Shown: one piece after another, positions 8,658 through 17,561 of the stretch
Numbering within the stretch: position 1 is the stretch's first letter
Layout of the letters: the number at the start of each line of letters is the position of its first letter
NCBI RefSeq assembly: GCF_008014345.1
Contig: NZ_VPFL01000020.1
Coordinates: 1 to 63,414, forward strand
From: Pelomicrobium methylotrophicum
GTDB taxonomy: Bacteria; Pseudomonadota; Gammaproteobacteria; Burkholderiales; UBA6910
Length of the DNA: 63,414 bases
Reading direction: 5' to 3'
Position numbers and translations under genes: made by a program
The notes under the pieces: model-generated
Seen by the model: only the letters and a program-made list of their open reading frames with translations
Database searches by the model: none
What the model was told of the DNA's origin: nothing

Positions 8658-8692
8658 GGGGGCGCCGGGGTGCGCATCCGAACGCGTCGGTC

Positions 8693-9898
8693 ATGAACAG
8701 GGTCGCCTCTTTTCCGCTGCTCGACGAGCTTCAGCGGGCGCTGGCGGACATCGACGCGCAGGGGCTCAGGCGGGGGCGGTTGGCGGTGCAGCGCAGACAC
8801 GGTCCGCGGCTGGTGATCGACGGCGTCGAGTACCTGGCCTTCTGCAGCAACGACTACCTGGGGCTTGCCGACCACCCGGCCCTGGTGGCAGCCGTTCGGG
8901 AGGGGGCCGGACGCTACGGCGTGGGCGCAGGCGCCTCTCACCTCATCAGCGGCCACAGCGAGGCCCACCACTGTCTCGAGCAGGCCCTGGCCGAGTTCGT
9001 GGGCTTGCCCGCGGCGTTGCTCTTCTCCACGGGCTACATGGCGAACCTGGCCGTGGTGACCACGCTGGCTGGCCGGGGCGACGCCGTGTTTGCCGACCGA
9101 TTGAATCATGCCTCGCTCAACGATGCGGCGCTGCTTTCCCGCGCCGAGCTGTACCGCTACCCGCACCGGGACCTCGAGACCCTGGAGCGCCAGCTCGGCC
9201 ACGTCCGGGGACGAGGGCGGGTCGTGGTGACGGACGCGGTGTTCAGCATGGACGGGGACGTGGCGCCGCTGCCGGACCTGCTCGCCCTGTGCGAGCGCTA
9301 CGACGCGTGGCTGGTGGTGGACGACGCCCATGGCTTCGGCGTGCTCGGCCCGGGCGGGCGCGGAACGCTGGCCCATTTCGGCCTGTGTTCCCCGCGGATC
9401 GTCTACGTGGGCACGTTGGGCAAGGCAGCCGGCGTCTTCGGCGCCTTCGTCGCAGGCCATGCCGTTGTCATCGACATGCTGGTCCAGCGGGCGCGCACCT
9501 ACCTCTACACCACGGCGTTGCCGCCCCTCATCGCCCATGCGCTGCTGACGAGCCTGGAGCTCATCCGCAGCGCGGACGACCGGCGGGCGCGGCTTTTCCG
9601 CCATATCGCGCGGCTGCGCAGCCGCTGGAACGCGGGGCCCTGGAAGCTCATGGAATCGGCGACCGCCATCCAGCCGCTGGTGGTCGGCGATAACGCACGG
9701 GCCTGCGCGGCGAGCCGGGCGCTCGCCCGTCGTGGTTTCCTGGTGCCGGCGATCCGTCCTCCCACCGTGCCCCAGGGGACCGCGCGGCTTAGGATTTCGC
9801 TCTCGGCCGCCCATGCGGAGGAGGAGGTCGACCGCCTGATCGAAGCGGTGGCGCAGGCCCGCGCAGAGCTCGCCGCCTCAAGGCAGGCAGAGGCTTAA
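8693..9898 (+). CDS. bioF: 8-amino-7-oxononanoate synthase BioF
   Basis: The 401-aa protein is a PLP-dependent alpha-oxoamine synthase condensing pimeloyl-thioester with alanine, the first committed step of the biotin rings. Signatures are FCSNDYLGLADHP, GAGASHLISGH, the DDAHGFGVLGPGGRG cofactor-binding motif and the Schiff-base lysine in VGTLGKAAG. ATG 8693 gives a normal N-terminus (LLDELQRALADIDAQGLRR). It is 35 nt after bioB and 3 nt before bioH. Length is slightly above the usual 385-390. Confidence 0.96.
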   Translation: MNRVASFPLLDELQRALADIDAQGLRRGRLAVQRRHGPRLVIDGVEYLAFCSNDYLGLADHPALVAAVREGAGRYGVGAGASHLISGHSEAHHCLEQALAEFVGLPAALLFSTGYMANLAVVTTLAGRGDAVFADRLNHASLNDAALLSRAELYRYPHRDLETLERQLGHVRGRGRVVVTDAVFSMDGDVAPLPDLLALCERYDAWLVVDDAHGFGVLGPGGRGTLAHFGLCSPRIVYVGTLGKAAGVFGAFVAGHAVVIDMLVQRARTYLYTTALPPLIAHALLTSLELIRSADDRRARLFRHIARLRSRWNAGPWKLMESATAIQPLVVGDNARACAASRALARRGFLVPAIRPPTVPQGTARLRISLSAAHAEEEVDRLIEAVAQARAELAASRQAEA

Positions 9899-9901
9899 GC
9901 C

Positions 9902-10708
9902 ATGAGTGCTCTGCTCCACGTTGAGTGCAGCGGCCAGGGACCCGACGTGGTGCTGCTTCACGGCTGGGGGCTGCACGGCGGCGTGTGGGAAGCGTTGGCG
10001 ACCTTTCTTGCGCGCCGGGCCCGGGTACATGTGGTCGACTTGCCCGGCCACGGGCGCTCGCCGCCGATTGCCGGCGACTGGTCGCAGTGGGTGGCCGCGC
10101 TGGCCCGGGCCATCCCCCGCGGGGCGATCGTCTGCGGCTGGTCCTTGGGCGGCCAGCTCGGGTTGGCCTTGGCCGGGGCCTATCCTGAGCACATCGCCGC
10201 GCTGGTGTTGGTGAGCACCAGCCCACGCTTCGTCGCGGGCGCAGACTGGGCCCACGGGATCGCAGGGGAAACCCTGCGGCAGTTCCGGGCGCAGCTTGCC
10301 GCCGATCCGGAGGCTGCCCTCGACCGTTTCCTGGTGCTCACCAGCCGCAAAGCGGCGCACCCGCGTTTGTCCCTCGCGCGGCTTCGAGCCGTGCTGGACG
10401 CGCGTCCCCGGGCCGCTGCCGAGACCCTTGCGGCAGGCTTGGGGTTCCTCATGGACAACGACCTTCGCCCGCTGCTGCCGCGGGTGCGCGTCCCGGTCCA
10501 GGTGATCCACGCAGATCCGGATGCCATCGTGCCCGCCCAGGCGGGGGCGTGGCTTGCTTCTGCGCTTGCCCAGGCGCGGCTTGCCCTCGTGCCCGGTGGC
10601 GGGCACGCGCCTTTCTTCACCGATCCCCAGGCTTGCGCCGCCGTCATCGAGCCCTTCATCGGACAGGTCCATGCCCAGACCCAGCGACGAGCCCTATCGC
10701 ATCGATAA
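9902..10708 (+). CDS. bioH: pimeloyl-[acyl-carrier protein] methyl ester esterase BioH
   Basis: A 268-aa alpha/beta hydrolase with the oxyanion motif LLHGWGLHGGVW near residues 18-29, nucleophile elbow GWSLGG (Ser81), an acid in the VIHADPDAIVPA segment and the catalytic His in GGGHAPF. BioH removes the methyl group that BioC adds, ending the disguised fatty-acid-type elongation that makes pimeloyl-ACP. Location between bioF and bioC supports this over a generic hydrolase. Its 3' end overlaps bioC by 38 nt. Confidence 0.93.
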   Translation: MSALLHVECSGQGPDVVLLHGWGLHGGVWEALATFLARRARVHVVDLPGHGRSPPIAGDWSQWVAALARAIPRGAIVCGWSLGGQLGLALAGAYPEHIAALVLVSTSPRFVAGADWAHGIAGETLRQFRAQLAADPEAALDRFLVLTSRKAAHPRLSLARLRAVLDARPRAAAETLAAGLGFLMDNDLRPLLPRVRVPVQVIHADPDAIVPAQAGAWLASALAQARLALVPGGGHAPFFTDPQACAAVIEPFIGQVHAQTQRRALSHR

Positions 10709-11570
10709 ACGGGAGGTGCGCCGCGCCTTCGAGCGGGCGGCCAACGGCTACGACGCCGCAGCAGTTTTGCAGCGCGAGGTGGCCGACCGCATGCTCGCGC
10801 GCCTCGAGTACATCAGACTGGAGCCGCGCACGGTGCTCGATGCGGGTGCAGGCACCGGCTACGCGACCCAGGGCTTGAGGCGGCGCTATCCCGGGGCGCG
10901 CTTGATCGCGCTCGACATCGCCCTGGCGATGCTTCGGGGCCTCCAGGCTCGCCATGGCGGCTGGCGGCGGTTTCTTCCCGGGGCCGGGCCTGCGCCCGAG
11001 CTCGTGTGCGGCGACCTGGAACGCCTGCCCCTGAGGCGGGACAGCGTGGACCTGGTCTGGTCCAACCTGGCCTTGCAGTGGTGCAACGATCAGGCGCGGG
11101 TTTTCGCCGAGGTGAGACAGGTGCTGCGGCCGGGGGGGTTGTTCATGTTCACCACCTTCGGTCCCGACACGCTCAAGGAGCTGCGGGAGGCGTTCGCGGG
11201 CGTGGACGGCTACCCCCACGTGAGCCGCTTCATCGACATGCACGACATCGGCGATGCCCTGCTGCACGCCGGTTTCGCCGACCCGGTGATGGACATGGAG
11301 TTCATCACTGTCACCTACGCCGACTTCGGCCAGCTGCTGCGGGACTTGAAAGCCATCGGCGCCCACAACGCAACCCTGGGCCGCCGCCGCGGGCTCATGG
11401 GCAAGACCGAATGGCGGCGCGTCCAGGCGCGCTACGAGGCCCTGCGGCGGGACGACGGGCGCCTGCCGGCCACCTTCGAGGTGGTCTACGGCCACGCCTG
11501 GCAACGCGAGCAGCGCACAAGCCCCACGGGACGCCCCGTGATCGAGATCAAAGCCAAGCTCGAAGGGTGA
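10671..11570 (+). CDS. bioC: malonyl-ACP O-methyltransferase BioC
   Basis: The 299-aa SAM-dependent methyltransferase has motif I VLDAGAGTG near residues 49-57, motif DLVWSNLALQWCND typical of BioC, and the Arg-rich RRAFERAANGYDAAAVLQREVADRM N-terminal region seen in this family. It methylates the free carboxyl of malonyl-ACP so that fatty-acid enzymes can elongate it to pimeloyl-ACP methyl ester. The ATG at 10671 lies inside the 3' end of bioH, so translation is coupled; bioD starts 3 nt after the stop. Confidence 0.94.
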   Translation: MPRPSDEPYRIDKREVRRAFERAANGYDAAAVLQREVADRMLARLEYIRLEPRTVLDAGAGTGYATQGLRRRYPGARLIALDIALAMLRGLQARHGGWRRFLPGAGPAPELVCGDLERLPLRRDSVDLVWSNLALQWCNDQARVFAEVRQVLRPGGLFMFTTFGPDTLKELREAFAGVDGYPHVSRFIDMHDIGDALLHAGFADPVMDMEFITVTYADFGQLLRDLKAIGAHNATLGRRRGLMGKTEWRRVQARYEALRRDDGRLPATFEVVYGHAWQREQRTSPTGRPVIEIKAKLEG

Positions 11571-11573
11571 CCT

Positions 11574-12269
11574 ATGGCTCTTTGCTCCTCATCCCTCCCT
11601 CCTGAGGGGTTCTTCGTCACCGGCACCGACACCGGGGTCGGCAAGACCCTGGTGGCGTGCGCCCTCGTGCACTGCCTGCGCGCGGAAGGCCGGCGGGTCG
11701 CCGCCATGAAGCCCATCGCCGCGGGCTGCGAAGACGGCCAGTGGCTCGACGTGGAAGCGCTGGTGACGGCATGCGGCGAATGGGTTCCCAGGACGCAGGT
11801 CAACCCCTACCCGCTGCCCCTGCCGATCGCACCGCACTTGGCTGCGCGCGCCGCAGGCGTGGAGATCCGGCCGGAGCCGATCCTGGAGGCCTTTCGCAGC
11901 CTGGCGCAGCAGGCGGACGCGGTGGTCGTCGAAGGCGTGGGCGGCTTCCGGGTGCCGCTGGCGGCGGACTGGGACACGGCCGACCTGGCGGCTTGGCTTG
12001 CCTTGCCCGTGGTGCTGGTGGTGGGCATGCGCCTGGGCTGCCTCAACCACGCGCTCCTGACCACCGAGGCGATCCGCGCCCGGGGCCTGCGGCTCATCGG
12101 CTGGGTCGCGAACACGATCGACCCCCACATGGCCGCATTCCAGGATAACGTGGCCACCTTGCAAGAGCGCCTGGACGCGCAATGCCTGGGGGTGATCCCC
12201 CACCTCGACGGGCCCGATCCGCGCGTTGCGGCCCGCTGGGTCCGTCTGCCGTCCCACGGCCGGGAATAA
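11574..12269 (+). CDS. bioD: dethiobiotin synthetase BioD
   Basis: The 231-aa ATP-dependent enzyme closes the ureido ring to make dethiobiotin, the BioB substrate. The P-loop FVTGTDTGVGKT is at about residues 14-25, followed by AMKPIAAGC and the VVVEGVGGFRVPL motif typical of BioD. It is the last gene of the biotin operon, followed by an intrinsic terminator. bioA, the only missing step, is not in this window. Confidence 0.95.
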   Translation: MALCSSSLPPEGFFVTGTDTGVGKTLVACALVHCLRAEGRRVAAMKPIAAGCEDGQWLDVEALVTACGEWVPRTQVNPYPLPLPIAPHLAARAAGVEIRPEPILEAFRSLAQQADAVVVEGVGGFRVPLAADWDTADLAAWLALPVVLVVGMRLGCLNHALLTTEAIRARGLRLIGWVANTIDPHMAAFQDNVATLQERLDAQCLGVIPHLDGPDPRVAARWVRLPSHGRE

Positions 12270-12345
12270 GCCGTTTTTATTTTTAAAGAAAAAAATCAAG
12301 CGCCGGCGCGTTTTCTTGCCACCGGGGGGTGGCTGTGCTACTTTA

Positions 12346-12384
12346 CCCCGCGGCCTGCGGGCCGCGCCTGCGGCGGGGTTTTTT
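12346..12384 (+). terminator. rho-independent terminator after bioD
   Basis: CCCCGC at 12346-12351 pairs with GCGGGG at 12373-12378, enclosing further GC-rich self-complementary sequence, followed directly by six T (12379-12384). It ends the biotin operon 77 nt after the bioD stop. Confidence 0.75.
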
Positions 12385-12433
12385 CTTGTATGCTTGACAA
12401 GTTCGGCTTGACTCGTCTTTCGGTCCACTCCCA

Positions 12434-12904
12434 ATGGCCCTGGCCCTCTCGGACGAAGCGGAATTCTCCATCGTCTGCAAACGCAATGCCTCCCTCACGC
12501 CTGCCGAGCGGCGTTGGGTGTTCCGATCAATCGTCGCCTTGTCCCTTGGGATCGCCTCGGGTTTTGCAGCGGTGGGGGCGTGGCCCGTGGTTCCCTTCGC
12601 GGGTCTGGAACTGGCGGCCTTGTTCTTCGCCTTCCGCGAAATTGCCCGGCATGAGCAGGACAGCGAAACCATCGTGATTGCCGGTGATACCGTGAGCGTG
12701 GAGACCGTGCATGCCGGAGAGCACCGCCGTGTGGAGTTCAACCGCTATTGGGTTCAAGTGGTGGTCGAGGAGGGCTCGAGCCTCGGAGCTGCCCGGGTGT
12801 GGCTACGCTCCCACGGACGGCTTGTTCAAGTGGGACGCCATCTTCCGCAGGAGCAGCGGCTGTCCCTCGCCCGAGAATTGAAATTACGCCTCGCGAAACG
12901 GTAA
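12434..12904 (+). CDS. DUF2244 domain membrane protein
   Basis: The 156-aa protein has two short hydrophobic segments (about 31-50 and 52-68) and a C-terminal soluble part with the WVQVVVEEG and RVWLRSHGRLVQVGRHL strands found in DUF2244 proteins. Genes of this family commonly sit next to the cytochrome c oxidase genes in proteobacteria, as here (coxB starts 22 nt later), which suggests a role linked to the oxidase, but no function is established. A TTGACA at 12394-12399 could be the -35 of its promoter; no good -10 was found. Confidence 0.85.
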   Translation: MALALSDEAEFSIVCKRNASLTPAERRWVFRSIVALSLGIASGFAAVGAWPVVPFAGLELAALFFAFREIARHEQDSETIVIAGDTVSVETVHAGEHRRVEFNRYWVQVVVEEGSSLGAARVWLRSHGRLVQVGRHLPQEQRLSLARELKLRLAKR

Positions 12905-12925
12905 TATTCGGTTTTTTTCAGGACA

Positions 12926-13753
12926 ATGGGCGGAACAATGATGAGACAACTATTCAGGGGGGCACCGTTCGCTTTAGCCCCGTCCCTGGCGCTCGGAGCA
13001 TCCAAATACAACCTGCAGCCGCCGGAAAGCCCGATTGCAGCCCAGATCTACGATCTGCACACCATCATCCTCACCATCTGCGTGATCATCTTCGTGGTGG
13101 TATTTGCCTTCATGTTCTACGCGGTGTTCAAGCACCGCAAGGCGGCAGGCCACCAGGCCGCCCACTTCCACGAAAACACCACCGTCGAAATCATTTGGAC
13201 CATCATTCCCTTCTTCATCCTCGTGGGGATGGCGTACCCGGCCACCAAGACCGTGATCGAGATGAAGGACACCTCCGTCCCCGACATGACCATCAAGGTG
13301 ACGGGTTACCAATGGAAGTGGCACTACGACTACCTGAACGAGGGCATCAGCTTCTATAGCAACCTCGCCACCCCCAAGGAGCAGATCGAAGGCCGTGCCC
13401 CCAAGGGTGAGCACTACCTGTTGGAGGTGGACAACCCCCTGGTGGTGCCCGTGGGCAAGAAAGTGCGGCTGCTGACCACCGCCGGCGACGTGATCCACGC
13501 CTGGTTCGTTCCAGCCTTCGGCGTCAAGCAGGACGCCATCCCTGGCTTTATCCGGGACACCTGGTTCAGGGCCAATACGCCCGGCGTCTACCGGGGCCAG
13601 TGCGCCGAGCTGTGCGGGAAAGATCACGGTTTTATGCCCATCGTCGTGAAGGTGGTCGAGCAGGCCGAGTACGACCGGTGGGTCGCCGAACAGAAGCAGA
13701 AGCAGGCCGGCGGCGCGGTCCAGGTGAGCGAGGCGCCTGGAGCGGCGAGATAG
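12926..13753 (+). CDS. ctaC: cytochrome c oxidase subunit II
   Basis: The 275-aa protein has a signal-like N-terminus, two membrane helices (about 47-70 and 88-107), and a cupredoxin domain carrying the binuclear CuA site: His in DVIHAWF and the GQCAELCGKDHGFM ligand loop (two Cys, Glu, His, Met). It accepts electrons from cytochrome c. No fused cytochrome c domain is present. Starts at 12926, 12938 or 12941 are possible; GGCGGA precedes the latter two, so the mature protein is the same. It opens the ctaC-ctaD unit. Confidence 0.96.
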   Translation: MGGTMMRQLFRGAPFALAPSLALGASKYNLQPPESPIAAQIYDLHTIILTICVIIFVVVFAFMFYAVFKHRKAAGHQAAHFHENTTVEIIWTIIPFFILVGMAYPATKTVIEMKDTSVPDMTIKVTGYQWKWHYDYLNEGISFYSNLATPKEQIEGRAPKGEHYLLEVDNPLVVPVGKKVRLLTTAGDVIHAWFVPAFGVKQDAIPGFIRDTWFRANTPGVYRGQCAELCGKDHGFMPIVVKVVEQAEYDRWVAEQKQKQAGGAVQVSEAPGAAR

Positions 13754-13804
13754 CGGTCGGCCCCGCGAGGAATTCGAGAATCAGATAGAGGCAAGGAGAT
13801 CGAG

Positions 13805-15394
13805 ATGGCGGCAGTGCACGGACACGCTGAGAGCCACGCCCATGGGCACGAGCACCATCCCAGCGGGCTCATGCGCTGGGTGACGACCACCAACCACAAG
13901 GACATCGGCACGATGTACCTGTGGTTCAGTTTCGTCATGTTCCTCGTGGGCGGGGTGATGGCGCTCACCATCCGCGCCGAGCTGTTCCAGCCGGGGCTTC
14001 AGGTGGTGAACCCCGACTTCTTCAACCAGATGACGACGCTGCACGGCCTGATCATGGTGTTCGGGGCGATCATGCCGGCGTTCGTGGGCTTTGCCAACTG
14101 GCAGATCCCGATGATGATCGGGGCGCCTGACATGGCTTTCCCGCGACTCAACAACTGGTCGTTCTGGTTGCTGCCGCCGGCGGCGCTGCTGCTCATCATC
14201 TCCATGTTCGTGCCTGGAGGCGCGGCGGCGGCCGGCTGGACGCTGTATCCGCCGCTCACCGTCCAGCTCGGGATGGGCATGGATCTCACCATCTTCGCCA
14301 TCCATATCCTGGGCATGTCCTCCATCATGGGGTCCATCAACATCATCACCACCATCCTCAACCTGCGGGCGCCGGGGATGACGCTGATGAAGATGCCCCT
14401 GTTCGTGTGGACCTGGCTCATCACCGCGTATCTCTTGATCGCTGTGATGCCGGTGTTGGCCGGGGCGGTCACCATGTTGCTCACCGACCGCCACTTCGAC
14501 ACCCATTTCTTCAATGCGGCGGGCGGCGGCGATCCGGTGCTGTTCCAGCACATTTTCTGGTTCTTCGGTCACCCGGAGGTGTACATCATCGCGATTCCCG
14601 CTTTCGGCGTGATCTCGCAGGTGATCCCGGCGTTCTCCAGGAAGCCGTTGTTCGGTTACGCCTCCATGGTGTACGCCACCGCCTCGATCGCCGTGCTGTC
14701 GTTTCTGGTGTGGGCGCACCACATGTTCACCGTGGGCATGCCGGTGGAGGCGCAGCTCTACTACATGTACGCGACCATGCTGATCGCGGTGCCCACCGGG
14801 GTGAAGGTGTTCAACTGGATCGCCACCATGTGGCGCGGGTCGCTCACCTTCGAGACGCCCATGCTCTTCGCCCTGGGCTTCCTGTTCCTCTTCACCATTG
14901 GCGGGCTGACAGGGTTGATCCTCGCCATCACGCCGGTGGACATCCAGCTCCACGACACCTACTATGTGGTGGCCCACTTCCACTACGTGATGGTGGCCGG
15001 CGCCCTCTTTTCGGCCTTCGCCGGGGTGTACTTCTGGCTGCCCAAGTGGACCGGGCGCATGTACGACGAGCGGCTCGGCAAGTGGCACTTCTGGCTGTCG
15101 ATCATCTTCTTCAACGTGACCTTCTTCCCGCAGCACTTCCTGGGGCTTGCCGGCATGCCGCGCCGCATCCCGGATTACGCGCTGCAGTTCGCCGATTTCA
15201 ACATGATGTCCTCGATCGGCGCCTTCGGCTTCGGGCTCTCCCAGCTCCTGTTCCTCTACATCGTGCTGAAGGCGATCCGCAGTGGCGAAAAAGCCCCCGA
15301 AAAGCCGTGGGAAGGGGCGGACAGCCTGGAGTGGACGGCGCTGCCCACGCCGGCGCCGTATCACAGCTTCGAGACGCCGCCAGTCATCAAGTAG
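13805..15394 (+). CDS. ctaD: cytochrome c oxidase subunit I
   Basis: This 529-aa, twelve-helix heme-copper oxidase subunit has the low-spin heme His in TLHGLIMVF, the GHPEVYI motif (CuB His, cross-linked Tyr and the gating Glu of A1-type enzymes), HH in [10 protein letters not shown] and both heme ligands in HFHYVM. The D-channel segment [12 protein letters not shown] is intact, so it should be a proton-pumping A1-family oxidase. The His-rich N-terminus ([14 protein letters not shown]) is unusual but common in this lineage. AAGGAGAT precedes the ATG. A strong hairpin terminator follows. Confidence 0.97.
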   Translation: MAAVHGHAESHAHGHEHHPSGLMRWVTTTNHKDIGTMYLWFSFVMFLVGGVMALTIRAELFQPGLQVVNPDFFNQMTTLHGLIMVFGAIMPAFVGFANWQIPMMIGAPDMAFPRLNNWSFWLLPPAALLLIISMFVPGGAAAAGWTLYPPLTVQLGMGMDLTIFAIHILGMSSIMGSINIITTILNLRAPGMTLMKMPLFVWTWLITAYLLIAVMPVLAGAVTMLLTDRHFDTHFFNAAGGGDPVLFQHIFWFFGHPEVYIIAIPAFGVISQVIPAFSRKPLFGYASMVYATASIAVLSFLVWAHHMFTVGMPVEAQLYYMYATMLIAVPTGVKVFNWIATMWRGSLTFETPMLFALGFLFLFTIGGLTGLILAITPVDIQLHDTYYVVAHFHYVMVAGALFSAFAGVYFWLPKWTGRMYDERLGKWHFWLSIIFFNVTFFPQHFLGLAGMPRRIPDYALQFADFNMMSSIGAFGFGLSQLLFLYIVLKAIRSGEKAPEKPWEGADSLEWTALPTPAPYHSFETPPVIK

Positions 15395-15400
15395 GGAAGA

Positions 15401-15426
15401 CGGGGGCCGCTGCGCCCCCGTTTTTT
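15401..15426 (+). terminator. intrinsic terminator between ctaD and the assembly genes
   Basis: CGGGGGC (15401-15407) pairs with GCCCCCG (15414-15420) across a six-base loop and is followed by six T (15421-15426). It lies between ctaD and the 38-aa assembly gene, so downstream genes depend on read-through or a separate promoter. Confidence 0.85.
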
Positions 15427-15437
15427 AGCGCCTGCGC

Positions 15438-15554
15438 ATGAAAGACGACAAGGCACGATCGCTGAAGAACCTGAGGACGGGGCTGATCCTGGCGACCATC
15501 GCAGCCGCCCTGTTTCTCGGCTTCGTGTTGAAGCAATATTTGCTAAGCCGATGA
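15438..15554 (+). CDS. cytochrome oxidase small assembly protein
   Basis: A 38-residue ORF, ATG 15438 to TGA 15552-15554, with a charged N-terminus (KDDKARSLKNLR) and one membrane helix (about 14-33). Small proteins of this size and shape lie between ctaD and ctaG in many betaproteobacteria and are annotated as oxidase small assembly proteins. Its stop overlaps the ctaG start (ATGA), which argues strongly that it is translated. The precise role is unknown. Confidence 0.82.
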   Translation: MKDDKARSLKNLRTGLILATIAAALFLGFVLKQYLLSR

Positions 15555-16111
15555 GCGTCGCAGAAGCCAACCGAGCCTTGGTCAGGAAACTGGTGGTGAT
15601 CGCCATTGCCATGTTCGGTTTTGGCTTCGCGCTGGTGCCGCTGTACGAGAAGTTCTGCGAGGTGACTGGAATCCGCGACGTCGGCCGGGCGGACAAGGTG
15701 GTCAACACTCAAGTGGATTCCTCGCGCACGGTCACGGTGGAACTGGATACCAACGTGCGCGGCGAGGTGCCGTGGCGCTTCGCGTCGGTGGAGCGCCAGG
15801 TGCGGGTCCATCCCGGCGAGCTGGTACAGGTGACTTTCGAGCTGACCAACCCCACATCGATGCCGGTGGCTGCCCAGGCGATTCCGAGCTACGGCCCTCA
15901 GCTAGCGGCGCCGCATGTGAAGAAGCTCGAATGTTTCTGCTTTTCCCAGCAGCGACTGCAGCCAGGGGAGACCCGGAGGCTCCCTACCGTGTTCGTGATC
16001 GATCCCGCCCTGCCGAAGGACGTGAACACGGTAACCCTGTCCTTCACGTTGTTTACGATCGAGGGCTCCGCCGGCCAGGTCAGCAGCGTGCAGGATCAGC
16101 GGCGGGGATGA
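15551..16111 (+). CDS. ctaG: cytochrome c oxidase assembly protein CtaG (Cox11)
   Basis: The 186-aa copper chaperone delivers copper to CuB of subunit I. It has one N-terminal membrane anchor (about 14-33) with ALVPLYEKFCEVTGI just after it, and the copper-binding ECFCFSQQ motif in the periplasmic Ig-like domain, followed by LQPGETRRLPTVFVIDPALP, all Cox11 signatures. It starts in the stop of the small assembly gene and its stop overlaps the next start. Confidence 0.96.
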   Translation: MSVAEANRALVRKLVVIAIAMFGFGFALVPLYEKFCEVTGIRDVGRADKVVNTQVDSSRTVTVELDTNVRGEVPWRFASVERQVRVHPGELVQVTFELTNPTSMPVAAQAIPSYGPQLAAPHVKKLECFCFSQQRLQPGETRRLPTVFVIDPALPKDVNTVTLSFTLFTIEGSAGQVSSVQDQRRG

Positions 16112-16320
16112 GCCAGGTCGGTCCTCAGGACAAGGAACCCGGGCTGCTGGCCGCCGTCAAGGCAGTGTTTTGTGCCTTCTTCGGAGTCCGCGGGAGCAAG
16201 GCGCATGAAGAGGTCAGTCATCTGCGGCCGGTGTACTTCGTCGTGGCCGGCATCGTCGGCGCGGCGCTGTTCGTGCTGGTCCTGGTGACGCTGGTGCATT
16301 TCGTCACCGGTAAGGGTTGA
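16108..16320 (+). CDS. DUF2970 small membrane protein
   Basis: A 70-aa protein, ATG 16108 overlapping the ctaG stop. It has the DUF2970 layout: a soluble LLAAVKAVFCAFFGVRGSK segment and one C-terminal helix (about 45-66). Found in betaproteobacterial oxidase clusters between ctaG and ctaE; function not known, presumably assembly or stability of the oxidase. Confidence 0.85.
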   Translation: MSQVGPQDKEPGLLAAVKAVFCAFFGVRGSKAHEEVSHLRPVYFVVAGIVGAALFVLVLVTLVHFVTGKG

Positions 16321-16356
16321 TCGACAAAAGCTTATAGAAGAAGGGAGAAATACAAC

Positions 16357-17208
16357 ATGACGACTCAGGCAGGCGGCTACTACCTCCCGGCCCCGTCGTA
16401 CTGGCCGGTGGTGGGCTCGACCGGGCTGTTTTTCATGGCCATCGGTGCGGTGTTTCTTTTCAACGAGATGTACACGGCTGGCTGGGTCAGCCTTGGCGTC
16501 GGCGTTGCCATCCTCGTCTATATGATGATCGGATGGTTCGGCACCGTCATCCGGGAAAACGAACGTGGCCTCTACAACAAGCAGGTGGATATCTCCTTCC
16601 GATGGGCGATGAGCTGGTTTATCTTCTCGGAGGTGATGTTCTTCGCCGCGTTCTTCGGCGCCCTATTCTACATGCGGGTGCTGTCGGTGCCGTGGCTGGG
16701 CGATATGGACCAGAAGCTCCTTTGGCCGGACTTCACGGCCGGCTGGCCTGTGGCAGGCCCCGGCATCAAGGAGCAGTTCACGCCGATCGGGGCATGGGGC
16801 ATTCCGGCGCTCAACACGCTGCTGCTGCTTTCCTCCGGCGTCACGGTGACTTGGGCGCATTGGGGTCTCAAGAAGAACAACCGGGCCCAGCTCATTTGGG
16901 GCCTGATCTTCACCATCGCCCTCGGGGCCACTTTCCTGGGGTTCCAAGCCTACGAATACGGGCACATGATCACCGAGCTCAACGTGACTTTGGCCACCGG
17001 CGCCTACGGAGCCACGTTTTTCATGTTGACCGGGTTTCACGGCTTTCACGTGACGATCGGCACCATCATGTTGATCGTCATCTTGGGGCGCGCGCTTGCC
17101 GGCCACTTCACGCCCGACAACCACTTCGCGTTTGAGGGCGTGTCGTGGTACTGGCACTTTGTCGACGTGGTGTGGCTGCTGCTGTTCGTGTTCGTGTACT
17201 GGCTGTGA
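16357..17208 (+). CDS. ctaE: cytochrome c oxidase subunit III
   Basis: The 283-aa subunit III has the expected seven membrane helices and the motifs WFIFSEVMFFAAFFGALFY, TWAHWGL and HGFHVTIGT, and ends with WYWHFVDVVWLLLFVFVYW, the conserved C-terminal helix. It stabilises the proton-uptake path of subunit I. A reasonable Shine-Dalgarno (GAAGGGAG) precedes ATG 16357. A terminator 60 nt after the stop ends this transcription unit. Confidence 0.97.
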   Translation: MTTQAGGYYLPAPSYWPVVGSTGLFFMAIGAVFLFNEMYTAGWVSLGVGVAILVYMMIGWFGTVIRENERGLYNKQVDISFRWAMSWFIFSEVMFFAAFFGALFYMRVLSVPWLGDMDQKLLWPDFTAGWPVAGPGIKEQFTPIGAWGIPALNTLLLLSSGVTVTWAHWGLKKNNRAQLIWGLIFTIALGATFLGFQAYEYGHMITELNVTLATGAYGATFFMLTGFHGFHVTIGTIMLIVILGRALAGHFTPDNHFAFEGVSWYWHFVDVVWLLLFVFVYWL

Positions 17209-17268
17209 TCGGTTATTGAACAAGGAGGGGAGGAGGCTCCCCGCTCGTGGCGGGGAGAGCACCGTTAA

Positions 17269-17298
17269 GCCGCACACTCGACTGTGCGGCATTTTTTT
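17269..17298 (+). terminator. intrinsic terminator after ctaE
   Basis: GCCGCACA (17269-17276) and TGTGCGGC (17283-17290) form an 8-bp stem with a six-base loop, followed by A and seven T (17292-17298). A second hairpin without T-run (CTCCCCGC 17237-17244 / GCGGGGAG 17250-17257) precedes it. The first may act on both strands, since the next gene is convergent. Confidence 0.88.
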
Positions 17299-17313
17299 GC
17301 GTAGGTGGCCTTG

Positions 17314-17511
17314 TCAAAGGCCCTGAGGTGGGATCAGGCCGAAGTAATAGCCCAGCATGAGCAGCAGGAACAGCACGACCGAAAGCCCTACCCGGGCGGT
17401 GAGCGCCTTGACAGTGCGATCGGAGTGTCCCTTATCCTTGACCAGGTAGTACAGCGCCGACATCAGGCTCGACACAATGAGCGCCACCAGTACGATGACG
17501 ACAAGCTTCAT
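17314..17511 (-). CDS. twin transmembrane protein (DUF2909-like)
   Basis: A 65-aa protein with two membrane helices (about 3-24 and 41-60) joined by a short charged loop (KDKGHSDRTVKALTARVG). This twin-helix protein occurs on the opposite strand between ctaE and SURF1 in many betaproteobacterial oxidase clusters, as here. No function is known. It is divergent from the SURF1 gene with 50 nt between starts. Confidence 0.82.
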   Translation of the reverse strand: MKLVVIVLVALIVSSLMSALYYLVKDKGHSDRTVKALTARVGLSVVLFLLLMLGYYFGLIPPQGL

Positions 17512-17561
17512 GAATTTTCCTTGGCCGATGAAGGCTCCAGTTTAGGCCAACGGCGGCTGCC

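Noticed and set aside
12394-12422. TTGACA before the DUF2244 gene as a full promoter
   Set aside because: No acceptable -10 at 16-18 bases.
13781-15364. 527-aa open frame antisense to ctaD
   Set aside because: Very His/Arg/Glu-rich shadow of a strongly conserved oxidase gene.
17237-17257. CTCCCCGC/GCGGGGAG hairpin as terminator
   Set aside because: No T-run; the following hairpin at 17269-17298 is the real terminator.
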